Source: Homalodisca vitripennis (taxonomy: Eukaryota > Arthropoda > Insecta > Hemiptera > Cicadellidae). Taken from it: a stretch of DNA of 64,000 nucleotides. How positions within the stretch are numbered: position 1 is the first letter of the stretch; every line of letters begins with the position of its first letter. The position numbers and the translations under genes are program-made. Of this stretch, positions 1 through 11,884 are shown piece by piece. Below the pieces are notes generated by a model. That model ran no database searches and was not told where the DNA came from. It saw only the letters and a list, made by a program, of their open reading frames with translations. The stretch covers positions 107,978,001 to 108,042,000 of the forward strand of contig NC_060214.1 in the NCBI RefSeq assembly GCF_021130785.1, written 5' to 3'.

Positions 1-196
1 GACAGATATAAGGAGTATATTTATACTTTCAGAAACCTTTACAACACACTCAACAAAAATAATGCATTGAATTTGGCTTCACAGCTATTTTTATATTTAA
101 ATTATATTAAAATTTAAACATATTTTCCAAATTTATCTCTCAGAAATGGTTTTCTCCCTGCTGAATAATTAGACAGAATATCCTTTTAATACTTAC

Positions 197-263
197 GGCA
201 CTACTTCAGTGTCTCTTTTAATTATTTCTTCTATATCTTTCTTCATATCGGCAAGATCCAAAC
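197..263 (-). CDS. Exon 2 of a secreted-protein host gene (partial gene)
   Basis: On the minus strand this 67-nt stretch is preceded by a splice acceptor (ATTGCAG) and followed by a donor (GTAAGT). Its reading frame is open and encodes LDLADMKKDIEEIIKRDTEV and a little more. It starts in phase 1, exactly what is needed to complete the split glycine codon left by exon 1 at 5,360-5,459, and it ends in phase 2. The peptide is charged and probably helical. The gene must continue beyond the left edge of the window. I do not recognise the family. The exon call rests on the two splice sites, the matching phase and the coding look of the peptide. Confidence 0.62.
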
Positions 264-2169
264 CTGCAATACAATTTTAAATTAAAGAACCGTATTTCTT
301 TCATTAGACAATACTGAACTAAGTACTATCAAAGTATAGTAGGCTTACTTTAATTACATAATAAATTGATTATATCTTGTATTTTTCTTCAGTGCTACAC
401 ACATTTTAAGTTTTATTTCATGCTGCATGTCAGTATTAGTGATGAATTCATGTAGTATGTATACACTATTCAATTGTACAATTAATTGATCTTTACGACA
501 TACTCAACACAAAATTATAAGATTTCTTAGTCCAAAAAACAATTAAATTTCTTTATAATTTTACAGAGTTTGTTTGAAGGGTGGGATGGCTGAGGAAAGC
601 TGCCCCGGGTGCCGTAGTTTAGGGTTGAAGCATGAAAATAACACAGCATAACAATAGCCTATGCTTACTTCACTGATGATGTGCATATGGGCATGAAAAG
701 CACATTCTAAATAATAGACACAGATTCCATGAATTTAACTTATTTATGCTCAGGGTTCCAAGAGTATACTAGTTCCACCAATCCTAAAGATTAGCTCTGT
801 TTAAAGATTTGTGAAATCAACAACATAATAGAATACGGTCAAGACGTTAACGTCCTTGGACATTTGTAGATGAGGACAGTGTGGTGTTACTATTGTGAGA
901 ACATTGGCAGGAAGAAATACTAGTTGTCCTTGTCAGAGAAGGCTGTGGGAACGGTTCAGTTTGAACAATTACCTTCACACTCATTCTAAAATTACATATA
1001 TTTTTTACAATTTTACAGATTAAAAAGGGTGAGATTGAGACAAAGAATGAAACTCGATCAATGAAAATAAATTTTAGAGTGAACGACGCATAAATTTAAT
1101 AACAGATGCGAATGGCCTACTAACTTTTGTTATGCTAACACAATTTAAGTAAAATCAACGATACGATTAGTTAATAATATTGTTCTCCATTATTACAAGT
1201 ATAATATAAGTTAGTTTGGTCATGAGGTTTGAGTTGGGTAGTCTTGAGTTGTGAAGTTTAAAAATAAACAACTAAAGGTAAAATTTCAATTAGAAATGAA
1301 TTGTTTTTATTTCAATCATAGGAACACAGCTACAATGAAAGCAATCAATAGCCATAAAAACTGAATACATCACTTGGAAAATAGTGATTTTTATTATGTA
1401 TATTAGTGAATTTTATTGATAAATGCATACACAAGAATTCTGTTGTAATTATTCAAATTGATGAATTGGAAAAAAAAATGAAAAGACAGATAAAAAAGTA
1501 GAAGTTTTTAACATTAGAAATAGATTTTTTTTGTTAAATTTATGTAATATATTTATAAGTCAATCAAAAGATAAGAGGAAAACGTGATAAATTTCTCTTT
1601 GAAAACCCAAAGCAAAATTAACAATGGCTATGATTAGTCTAGATATAAATAATCTCAGTTCCACTGAATTTCAACCCTAAATCTATCCTCTTAGACCCTT
1701 TCGAATTTGTACGCCCTACAGAAATAACAAAACAAGGTGGAGCATGCAGTACCTTACTTTAAAATTCAAATAAACTAAAAAAGGGTAAAATATAAAATCT
1801 TTTTGAAACCTGTTAGGTCTCAACACTGGTTATGTTCATTTCACACAAAAACACAGTGGAGACAATTATCAAAGTACTGTTTGAATAATTATAATTATAA
1901 AAGACATTGTAAGGTTCTGTATGAGTTTTTGTTTCACTGACATTGCCCAGAAATTAGTCTTACATTTGCAGACTGAACTGAGCTAACAGAGAGTAAGTAG
2001 GTAATAGTTCATATTGAACAAGTTTGAAAAGTTTCTGAAATCTACGGCAAAATTGCATTACATGATAGATAAAATAACAGAATGGTCCAGCATTGGTAAC
2101 GCAACTGTCCGGACAGTTCCCCACAGTACAGGTGAGAGACACGTTACTATCTGGACAGTAAATCACATG

Positions 2170-2745
2170 TTAAACTATTTTTTCAACATAGTTAACAATT
2201 ACATTTAAGCACTTATCATACTTAGGTACAAACTTTGCAATAACTATTGAATAAAAATCGGTCACTTACACATATAGCTGATTGCAGTGGTTTTTGTGGC
2301 GACGAGGCTGACCCTACTCTATTAATTGTCTCTTTTGTTTGATATTGACATAAGAAACACATGCTTTATCACCAGTGATTATGGGGTAACAAAATTTGTC
2401 ACCTTCTTCATGGTACTGAATACGAAACTTTAAATCTGGACCCACACTTTTTGTTTTTTTGAGTTCATCAGCCAAGACTTAGGGTAACCATCGGGCACCC
2501 AAATTTATAAAATTTAAGTTTCTTGGTCATAATTTCTTACAATAGATCTATTGATATCTGTGGAAAATGCTTTGAAAGATCTGTGATTGTGAACCTTAGA
2601 TTTTCCTTATAACTTTATGATTGATTTGTTCAACAAGGTCATCAGAAACCACATAAGGTCGGCCGCTTCACTTATCGTCGTAGTTTGTTCTTCACGAAAC
2701 AATTGGTACCATTTATAATTCGTAACGTCTTCCCCGTACGGGTCA
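2170..2745 (-). pseudogene. Degenerate mariner-type transposase
   Basis: Minus-strand translation gives mariner-like blocks in several frames: a GRPYVVSDDLVEQI region (around 2,660), WLTDELKKTKSVG near 2,460, then ITGDKACVSYVN with a TGDE-like catalytic position changed to TGDK, and a C-terminal FVPKYDKCLNVIVNYVEK, the usual mariner end, with a stop at 2,170. Frameshifts and stops separate the blocks and the N-terminal DNA-binding region is mostly missing, so no functional enzyme can be made. It lies inside intron 1 of the host gene. Family assignment is from recognition of the conserved C-terminal pattern. Confidence 0.75.
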
Positions 2746-3230
2746 TTCTATATGAAATTCTATATGAAATCAATGCACTAAAATAAAAAATTTACTTGAC
2801 CACCTCAGAATCTGATAAAATTTATTATAAAGGCAGTCCTCATACAGATTATAAAAATTTCAAATTTCTACCAAAATTATTTCAAACAGTTTCAAAGTTA
2901 AGGCTATGTACAGTTTCTTAAAATGAAACAAAAACCCGCAACCAACATATTTTGTAATCACCATAGCTTTACTATTAATCGAGCTAAAGAGATGGGAGTG
3001 GTGTCATTTTACTCGGTTTTACACACTCTTTCTTTTGATGTACAACACAACATACTATGTCATTAAAAGTCTTTTTACAAATCAAATTTTTTAAACATTT
3101 TTTGACTTACAGAGAAAATTTTACCTCTTTTATCTAATAAAGATAAAAAGAGATAGCCTACTTTTTAGTTTATTTTATACAGGGTTTTCTTTCGCTGGAC
3201 AATATAAATAAGGGTATGTAAAAAAATATT

Positions 3231-3778
3231 AGAGTACGGTACGATAAACAGACCCGGTTTTTTATATCAAAGAATATAGTCATCGATGCCTAATATTCAC
3301 ATCTCAAATCCTAGACTATCGATCGATATAAAAGTACCTATAGTCCTCAATAACAATCATATGTTTTAAATTAAAATATGAATTTAATATTTACAGTGAT
3401 CAAACAAATTATTATAACCAAAATTAGGAAAACTGAAGACGACCATATTTACTCCTCTCACAGTTACAGTTGTTTCTTTCCCACAAATTTCACATAATGG
3501 GTTTTTCAGTACGAGTCCAACATGTTGAAGCCACGAAAAAGCAACGTTGTGTAGTTTTCTATAATTGACTGCCATAATCAGAATGACTTATGTAAAATTG
3601 AAATATTATCCTACATGTATTAATTTTGGAGTGTTTACAGCTGTTGATATAGATTATTTAAGTTAATAGTTCTAAATGATTAATCAGTATCGATTGATTA
3701 TATCAATGGTTATGATTTAGTAATATCGTTTGCCAATTTCGATATAAAAAACCGGGTCCGCTTATCGTACCCTACCCA
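3231..3778. mobile_element. Non-autonomous DNA element with 31-bp terminal inverted repeats
   Basis: The arm at 3,239-3,269 (starting GGTACGATAAACAGACCCGG) is matched in reverse complement at 3,741-3,771 with two mismatches. Weaker matching continues outward for about 8 bp to an AATATT on each side (3,225-3,230 and 3,779-3,784). AATATT is its own reverse complement, so it may be a target duplication or part of the repeat. The interior has ATCGAT-rich subterminal stretches and no transposase. Superfamily not assigned. Confidence 0.7.
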
Positions 3779-3857
3779 AATATTACTGTTAAGATCAAAA
3801 TTTCAAAACATGGTGGCCTATCCTAGGCCTATTCAAGGATTTGTTTTAAAATTAGTA

Positions 3858-4609
3858 GGTACTTTGGGATTATACCGACCACACCAGTATGAAGAACACA
3901 AAAATAGAAATTTATAGAAACAAACATGATAGAACGAAAAAACAACTCTTCAATTACAAAATTACAAACTTACAAGCATTTCCAGGTATTGTGATCGGTA
4001 TTGTTGTCGCTGTTATCTTATCTTTCTCGAGAATCCTGATTACGGCAGGCCGCGCGGCATCACGTGATTTGCACGGTACATCATTGCCTTTCCATTACAA
4101 TTCAATTTATATTTCTGATTAGCCCCTCTAGAATTTGATATTTTACTGATAGGTACTATCTCGAGGGATGTTTTTCTTTCGTCGACATCAGCGCGGGGCA
4201 GCACCGAAGGTGCTGTCGAAGCCCGCGCTGATGGCCGGAGGCACTCGCATTTTGGGTGGCGGAATGTGATCAAGAATAAAAACAAGTTTTGAGTGTTTTT
4301 TTTAATAAAAAGTTTAGTTTGGTAAATGTTTGTTTTTGTTGAATTTTTGTGTTTGGAGAAATGTAGAGGTAAAACACGGAAGTACAACAAAGCGATGCAC
4401 CAGCTGAACGGGCGGCGAGACTCTGCAATCACGTTATCTACTAGACGCTCGACTTTGACCTCTGTCTGAGGATGGGGAGGTGTTTGCGATAAGACAATTC
4501 CTATTTTATATTGACGAAATATTGTTCTACGCTAATCTAGTAATCAGTAGAAACGAAATGTGAAATAACGATTCATGTCTGGGTGTGGTCGGTATAATCC
4601 CAAAGTACC
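3858..4609. mobile_element. Non-autonomous DNA element with perfect 28-bp terminal inverted repeats
   Basis: The 28 bp at 3,858-3,885 (starting GGTACTTTGGGATTATACCG) are repeated perfectly in reverse complement at 4,582-4,609. The 752-bp element encodes no recognisable transposase. A 130-codon minus-strand frame (4,040-4,432) runs through it but resembles no family I know. A GC-rich hairpin lies at 4,189-4,230. I could not find a clear target-site duplication, so the superfamily is open. Confidence 0.7.
4189..4230. repeat. GC-rich imperfect hairpin inside the 752-bp element
   Basis: CAGCGCGGG pairs with CCCGCGCTG, and inside it CAGCAC pairs with GTGCTG around a CGAAG loop. It stands out in the AT-rich surroundings. 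Confidence 0.65.
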
Positions 4610-5359
4610 AGGTTAAAGGGTGTTCTATTTACTATAAACAAAAATTTTTAAAGTTTCATCATAGAATTTGAAAGAACACACAGAATTAAATTTGACACAA
4701 ACATTTGTGTTATTTTTAACTCTTGGATTTTAAATGGCCATTTAGCAACCAGGGTTTTTTTAAGGTTTGGTCAGTTTTACAAAAAAATTGCAATATGAAG
4801 CTTGAGTTCTAGGCTATAGGATATGATTTAGAAACTTTACCAATTACACCTTGTTATTGATTAGAAACTGAAAGCAGCACAAGTGATTAATCTCTACATG
4901 AGAATAAAGCCTCAAATATAAATGTAGAACAGTACAAACAAATCTGCATAGAGATTATAATTATGTCTAAATATTATAGAAAAGTGTAATAGACTTGTAA
5001 ACTACATGTCTACAGACTGTCGGATTGTATTGGTAGTCTAGACATGCAATTAGTTAGTTTTGATTAATTTAATTTACTCAACTCACATTGTTGTGTTTTA
5101 GATAAGACTAAATGTAACAGCTGGTTTTCTTTATCTAGTGCTATGGGAAATGCACTATTAATAGTAGTAAGTGTTTTAACTACTGATAACCTAATTGTTG
5201 AAGCAAATGTGGTATCTTTAAATCTAGATATAATTGTTTGGACCCTATGGCTATGCCTAGGATATGTTTAGACATTGGTATCACTTACTTAAGGGAAAGG
5301 GCCGGTTTATAACTAAAAAATGCGATAATTTATTTACAGGGCTAAACACATTGAATTAC

Positions 5360-5459
5360 CTTTGAGTTGGTTGAGAAAAAAATTTCCAACCCCTTCTTCT
5401 CGCTCCTCAGCGAAAGATAATCCTAAGATTAAGATGACAACAAACCAAAGTGGTTGCAT
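5360..5459 (-). CDS. Exon 1 of a secreted-protein host gene, with signal peptide
   Basis: A minus-strand ATG at 5,459 opens a 33-codon reading frame ending at a GTAATT donor. The peptide starts MQPLWFVVILILGLSFA, a textbook signal peptide with a hydrophobic core and a small residue at the probable cleavage site, followed by an acidic stretch (EEREEGVG) and NFFLNQLK. The exon ends after the first base of a glycine codon, which exon 2 (197-263) completes. A TATA box and initiator lie 43-70 bp upstream of the ATG. The product should enter the secretory pathway. The family is not recognisable from the 55 or so residues visible in the two exons. Confidence 0.7.
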
Positions 5460-5494
5460 GTTGAACAGCACTCAACCTTTCCACGTTCAAACTG

Positions 5495-5535
5495 AAACTG
5501 CTGAAGACTAACAGTTCAATTGGGTTATAAGCAGG
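5495..5535 (-). promoter_or_regulatory. Core promoter (TATA box plus initiator) of the secreted-protein gene
   Basis: Reading the minus strand, TTATAA lies at 5,530-5,525 and an initiator-like TTCAGC has its A at 5,502. The first T of TATAA is then at about -27, the usual distance for a Pol II TATA promoter. The 5' UTR would be about 43 nt. Transcription start is inferred, not shown. Confidence 0.5.
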
Positions 5536-5602
5536 TATCACCCTACAATCCCCACCACTCTTATTCACAACCTGCTCGCCTTAGTTGATTCGAGATTTTT
5601 TT

Positions 5603-7369
5603 TACCAAACAGCAATAAAGCTCAACTGGTTTGACAGCTTACTTCTAGCAAGGCATTGTTTTGAATGACGAACGATAAAAATCATCTGTTCTGTTCCTGA
5701 ATTTTTGACACTCGTTTTCACGTATGTTTTGATTTCTGGCAGGTGTGGCAATACTGAAAGTGAAATAAGAACCTTTCTATTATAAGACACATATTATTAT
5801 TTTCCAACAGCAATTTCGATTCTATGCATGCATATAGTGTATGTGTTTAATACCTCTATTACATAATCAACTTTACTATAAAAACTTCAAAAGCAACCCT
5901 ATAGAATGGCTGCTTTATTATATTCACTACACGTGCGTTAATATCATTCCGCCGTATAGTAACTTTATCATATAAATAAAATAAAAACTTATTCGCTCCC
6001 AATAAATATACATGTTATAATATGCATGCACTAAACGAATATTTTTCCCACGAGAACTGTACACATGAATAAGGAAAGAAGTAGTGTAAATATTATTCCT
6101 GAAGATAAGTTAGAATACTCGGTTAATAAACTAAGCAAATACGTATAAATTGAAAAGTGATGAACAAAATCGACTAAAAACAACCAACATTAAAAATATA
6201 TATTGCATGGCTCAGAATACGTACCAGAAATCTAGAACCATTCCTAAAATATGTAGGTAGTAAAAAATGGCATTCGAACAAATTATCAAACAACAGCGAT
6301 GGCATATTATATAGCTTATTTTTTTTTGTCTTTCACTCAGTTTATTACCATCTTTCTTAACAAAGTCTTCGATGGGCGCATTTAAACTTATATTTGATTT
6401 CTAAACATAACAGAGTAATCATAAGAATTCTGTTACTGATCAAATGCTCAACCATATTAGTGAAAATACTGTCACTTTGAATGGTTGTGAGTGAGAGAAA
6501 GTAAGACGCGCTACAGTATAATTTGTTACATATTAATTCCATTTTTAAATAATTACAACTTTTCAACAAGAGAGAAGATGGTTTGATTAAGATCATATTT
6601 ACGAGGCGCATATTAAATAAATCAAAGAAATAATGGCAACACTGATCAAAGACATTCAATGAAGGAGAAGATCGGGTCTTATAATGGTTTATCAGACCTC
6701 CGAAGCAAAACAAATTTATATCTTTTTTGCAAACATAATACCGTTTAATCTTCTGTAAACACCAAGTGGATTCAGAAAGTCTTTGTTAAATTTAAGTTTT
6801 CTTTCACTAACATGATACCAATGGAGACATTGTAAAACTTTAAATACAAAAATGTTTGTTTTATCAAGCTTCAATTCGGTGTACAATAAATCATAGATTG
6901 CTATTTGAAAATTTTTGCAGAGAGTATTTTACTAAATTTATGAATTTTTAAATTTGAACAATGAAAGAAAAGTGCTTTATTTTATAATTTTCATAAAATG
7001 GTGTGTTATTAGGAGTTATAGAAACAATTGCCTACAACATTCAATGGTGTTATACAAAGGGTTAACCTAGTATTAAAAATGCTAATATACGAGGACCTCG
7101 TAATCAGGGTTAGAAACCTTTGAAATGAGGTGTAACACGGCCCATGTTTACATTTGCAAATGTTCCTAATCCGATCCACGTACTTCCAAAAATATCATTT
7201 CATGGCTTCTAACAGACTTTGAAATACAGATCAGCATTGTACTGAAAAGAATAATTTTTGCGAGCTATCCAATATTTTGGAACCATAACCAAAAAGTTTG
7301 AGAAAGAGTAGCAGAGCATGAAAGTCAGGAGGAATCGAACATATTCAAGCTACTGCAAATCTCTGCATC
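5603..7369. other. Non-coding stretch upstream of the host gene
   Basis: AT-rich sequence with only short chance frames. The longest is a 118-codon minus-strand frame at 6,357-6,713, which has no recognisable motif and atypical cysteine-rich, low-complexity content. I see nothing else to annotate. Confidence 0.5.
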
Positions 7370-7394
7370 AAAAAAAAAAAAAAAAAAAAAAAAA
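7370..7394 (+). repeat. Poly(A) run of 25
   Basis: An uninterrupted run of 25 A. It could be the tail of a retroposed sequence ending here, but no upstream LINE or SINE body is recognisable. Confidence 0.9.
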
Positions 7395-7890
7395 GAGGCC
7401 GATCTCCTTTTAGACTTATTCTGTCTATTCTCCAAAGCATATAAAATGGAGTGGTAAACTTAATAAGAAAATTAGGAGGAGAGTCAGTGCAGTGTAAGAG
7501 GTGAACAGTGTTGATAAAAAGTACACCAATTCGGTCAGAATATAAATCCACGCTATCAATAACTCAAAATTACATTCCGACGTTTTAGACCGCGTGGCAA
7601 TCGGTTCTGCAATTGTTTGTAAGAAATAATTCTTAATACTGATAAGTAATGAATAGATGTATAAAGAAAGAATCATGTCTGGTTTATAGGTAGGAAAATT
7701 ATATATATAGAATTGACATCACCAGACATAAAGTTATTCGAGGTCTAAGCGCAAGGTCAAACGCGATCCGAGAATGGACCGAGAAACCTGTAGGAGTGTC
7801 CTCTTACTTGTTATAACAACTTGTAACTTTATCCTAACAATCACAACACGCAACTAAAATTCAGTAATTGGTGATATCAGCATACCAGGT

Positions 7891-7891
<1 letters not shown>

Positions 7892-7986
<95 letters not shown>

Positions 7987-8035
7987 ACACACACACACAC
8001 TACACCACACACACACACACACACACAACACACAC
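7892..8035. repeat. (CA)n microsatellite, about 144 bp
   Basis: Nearly pure CA dinucleotides, with a few C or A insertions after 7,984 that break the phase. The 60-codon Thr-His frame across it is a by-product. Confidence 0.95.
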
Positions 8036-9746
8036 TGGCAAACTGATTGAGATAAGTACTACGTACACTTTTAAAATTATGTATGACTTGCCCTATGATT
8101 GCACTTAAACATTTTTAGATTCGAACAGTCGACTCTTAATTTCGGAACACTCTGTACATAGATTTTGATGAACATTTATTTTCAATGGACTCCACGTGGG
8201 TGAATTATGAGGAGAACACCTTGTTTTATGGCAGTATACTAAACCGTTCTCCCGCTATACATACTGCACAGGTGGTCTGTATCACCGTGTATATTTGGTC
8301 AATTCGGATGTGTATTGAATAATATTTTTGTACATAAAAATTATGTAACCGTATTTTAGGTTTGATATAAACTTCAGCAAAATTTGTTGATATTTGATTG
8401 TAATAAAGATTCAATATTATTTTCACCTTAGTTATAATATTATTAGGATTATCTAATTAGTGGCATCAGTGTTGCACATACTTGACACTGACTATCGCCG
8501 AATTTATGATAGAAATATATTCTTCGCTTCGTAATTACTAGCTTAAGAAGGAAACGTAAACAGAGCTTGGACTACTTTCCAGCGTTGCGGAAGTACCCGA
8601 GTGAAATAACAAGTTGTGGATTGAGCAGTGGGCCACCAGGTCATCCGCTAATTGAGACAGGGCTGGTGTTCCTGCAGTTCAGGATGCCAGTTGAATCTCA
8701 CTACCAGCAATCAGACCCCCACAGTCAGTTGGTTCTGTAGATCAAGAAACTCCTGAGTATCCCAAACGTGAATTCTCTCGCCCAACACTCCATTAACAAC
8801 AATAAGAAGTCCAATAAGTAGACTCACCCTCCATGGAAGATCGATTCGGTACTACAAAGTAAATACAGCCCCTCAGGGATTACGCTACGAATAGAGGGCC
8901 ACTAAAAATCAGAGGAAATATTCATACATTATATTAATAAAAGTGCTTAAGTAAGAAAATCACCCTAAATTATGTTTTACCATTAAGAGATATTGAAAGA
9001 ATTTATTAGTATAATATCAACAGTTATCAGAAAGTTTTAAGAAATGTGGTAGCCAAACATATTATGAATATCTCCTTCTACATACTATACTGCCCCGGTG
9101 TGCTTAACTATTTTCGTTTTCACCAGAGATTTGTAGGAAGTCTAAGTGGGACATTACGTTGATTAGATTACAATATTGTAAGTTGTATAGGCCTATTATT
9201 TTCTCGATTGTAATTTTCAACATTCTATGTGATGTAAACAAAGAAACATACTCTAATTGCTAGGGTCTTGAGATTGGGTATTTATATTTTTAACCAAACA
9301 TTACCTATACGCGAAAATTATATTTATTTGCTTTAAAAATGTTTCAGATTTAATAAATTAAATAGTTCCCTGTACATATTTTAAAATAAAGATTACATGC
9401 TATGTTCTGCAAAATTCTGAACACAATATTTATTACGTATTCACACAAAATTAAAATTCTACCTTTAGTAAATTTTTACTAAATACCCTTAGAAGATGCA
9501 GTTTTAACCACTTGGTTAGGGGCCTAATGTGCTACTAAAGGAAAACACTTCATCAAAATTGTTAGACAGATTTTATGTTCAATTGTGATTGGTAGTAGTG
9601 TTTTTTATCACTCGTGGGCTGGAAAAATGCCATTTCTGTCTGTCTGTCCACACAATGTCTCAACAACGAACTGACCTGAAAACTGACTTGAAATTGTGTA
9701 TGAGGCTTGATCTCTATATGAAAAACATTGAGTTCGATGGTAGTGG
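8036..9746. other. Mostly non-coding stretch
   Basis: Largely AT-rich. The block 8,560-8,880 is richer in GC and contains the signal-peptide-like minus-strand frame listed separately at 8,711-8,836. Nothing else can be supported. Confidence 0.45.
8711..8836 (-). pseudogene. Possible broken exon with a signal-peptide-like segment
   Basis: A minus-strand frame reads WRVSLLIGLLIVVNGVLGER and then about 20 more residues to a TGA at 8,711. The hydrophobic segment followed by a small-residue cleavage-like site resembles a secretory leader. No in-frame ATG precedes it: an ATG overlaps in another frame, so a one-base shift could have destroyed the start. It may be a relic of a gene like the one at 5,459, or chance. 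No homology could be recognised. Confidence 0.2.
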
Positions 9747-10043
9747 ATGTCACTCCATTGGACTTGGCTGAGCGTTGATGAACATTTTTACATTGGTCAT
9801 AACAGTAATCATGATGGCAACGAGAATATACCAGAACAAATACATTTGTTCTTAAGAAAAGCCTCTACGCTCAAGGCGTTAAAGAATCGTTTGAAACGCT
9901 ATTTAACACCAAACGCATTTTTTAGCGTAAAGGAGTTTCTGGAGTATGACTGGGAGACCACACAATACAAGGCTGACCTTCAAACAAAGTGGGAAGTATC
10001 GGTGATGGATGAATGTGGAATGAGTGGTCAAATGCATGTCTGA
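9747..10043 (+). pseudogene. C-terminal remnant of a non-LTR retrotransposon polyprotein
   Basis: The 98-codon frame contains KALKNRLKRYLTPNAFFSVK followed by EFLEYDWE. This basic amphipathic stretch plus a (F/Y)(F/Y)SV-EFL tail is the usual ending of RT proteins of Jockey/CR1-like LINEs lacking RNase H. Nothing of the RT core survives upstream, so this is a 5'-truncated copy, the typical outcome of incomplete reverse transcription. An AATAAA lies about 80 bp downstream (10,122). Clade not assigned. Confidence 0.5.
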
Positions 10044-11884
10044 ATGAGAGCTCGATGTGGTATGTATGTCCAAATTGTAACACATTTTGACGTTTGCAAT
10101 ACAAATGTATTTTGTCTCCGCAATAAATAATTGACTATCGACTTGACTATTTGTAAACAGACTCTAAACACCAATAAGACATTCAAACATGTGACCTATT
10201 AACACACGCAGCCTAACTATGCCATCACATTCAACACCAATTTACACCGAGTTAGTTTGTACACTTTTATAAATGAACAAAAATGTAAATGTATCATGTA
10301 GCAAGACATATCGAGGAAGATTTCATATCTAGACTTAAATTTTGCATGAAACTTTATTTCCACATAACTGAGTTCTATGATGCTTAATTGTTGTGCAAAT
10401 TTCTTTTTTGTACTATTAACTGTCTGTCTATCTGTCTACAGGACATCTCGAGGATGAGATGAGCCATAGATTTGACATTTTACATGAACTTCAGCCAAGC
10501 TTATTACGACACGCGATGCTGCGTACTCCCACCGTATACATTGAGTAAAACATGACGTTTGTATAACAAATTGAAAACAGTATAAAAGTTTCCAAAAATG
10601 ATAAAAAGAAATACCTGAGTAATAAAATCTACTACATCCAATCGCCAAATTAGATCAGTTTATTTAGTAAATCCCAACGATTTTGTATGAGACAATTTCC
10701 GAACAGTCTTTCTTCATTAAACACATTTTTTACGACGGCGGAAGGTCCCAAAACTAGTCCCACTGAAATCCAAAACTTAAATTTTATAACTATTTCAATG
10801 ATTTCTTCTGTATTTTGTAAAAACTAAACAGAAAAGAAATTGCACTAAATATAGTTTTCATTACTTATGCCTAGCATGTAGTTTGTATATATTCATGAAG
10901 TAATGGTATAGCAAAAATAACATAAATAATAGTATGTGTATTTTTCGTTTACACAATATTGAGTTGCAACTATCAGCAAGATCAAAATGCAAGATCCGAA
11001 CTTTTGTATTGTTTCATGTAAGTGTGTAATACTTTCAATAAACAAGATTGGAATACTGTTATAGTATTTTATATACATCTTGGCTTAAAAATATGTCAAA
11101 TTTATTATATTTTAAAACCTGTATTAATCATTAGAAATAGTTATGTTCAGACATTATTAACATTAAACGACTAAAGGGTTCAGAACCATTTTAGCTCATT
11201 TAATAATAATAAACTTCTGTAATAAAGGTGGAAAATATGGTAAGTGGGCTGACTGAATATGCAATTTTACTACACTATCGTCCAAAGATAATTTTCTCCA
11301 TGGCTACATTTATTCATAACATAGTTTTCTATCCACAAAATAAAGTTTTCACCCATATAAGCCCAGATAATAAAGAGAGGAATGGACACAATGTGTGGGG
11401 ACTCAATTTGTCCCTGTGGTCATATGGATACACTAGGTTGTTACTGACTAATTAAAAACCTAATTTGTAATGTTAATGTGCAGCATCTGTTTTTATTGAA
11501 ATTTGATGTAGCTTACACAATGTAATGTTGAAAATTAATAATTAGACTAAACACATAGGACAAAAAAGTAATATTGAAAAATTTTATTACATTAGTTATG
11601 AGCAAAGGTGGGGATTTCTCGGATGTTTGGAAAGTAATGAAGAAATAAACCTAAAATCACTTTGTGTCCTGCATCACATTAAAATATGTTGAGGCAACAT
11701 AATTGTCCATATGAAAGTTATTATAAAGTTTATTGACAGTAAAACGGTATAAAAGTGAATTACATGACATAAACCGAAATATGAGCAAGCAAAATTTAAT
11801 AATGATTGTGGTTTGTTTGTCGAATTTTTGTTTGCAAGCGTTACTTATGTGCTTATAAAGTGTTTATAAACAAAATAGACCATC
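10044..11884. other. Non-coding stretch
   Basis: AT-rich sequence with short frames only. It contains the 3' region of the LINE remnant (to about 10,150). No further supportable feature. Confidence 0.45.

Larger units (their letters stand above)
264..5359 (-). other. Intron 1 of the secreted-protein gene (about 5.1 kb)
   Basis: It is bounded by GTAATT (donor side, 5,359) and TTGCAG (acceptor side, 264). It contains a degenerate mariner transposase (2,170-2,745) and two elements with terminal inverted repeats (3,231-3,778 and 3,858-4,609), each described separately. The rest (264-2,160, 2,750-3,230 and 4,610-5,350) is AT-rich with no coding signal that I can support. Confidence 0.55.

Noticed and set aside
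6357..6713. 118-codon minus-strand frame as a gene
   Set aside because: No motif, no splice context, composition like translated AT-rich DNA.
7868..8050. Thr-His repeat protein
   Set aside because: Translation of a CA microsatellite.
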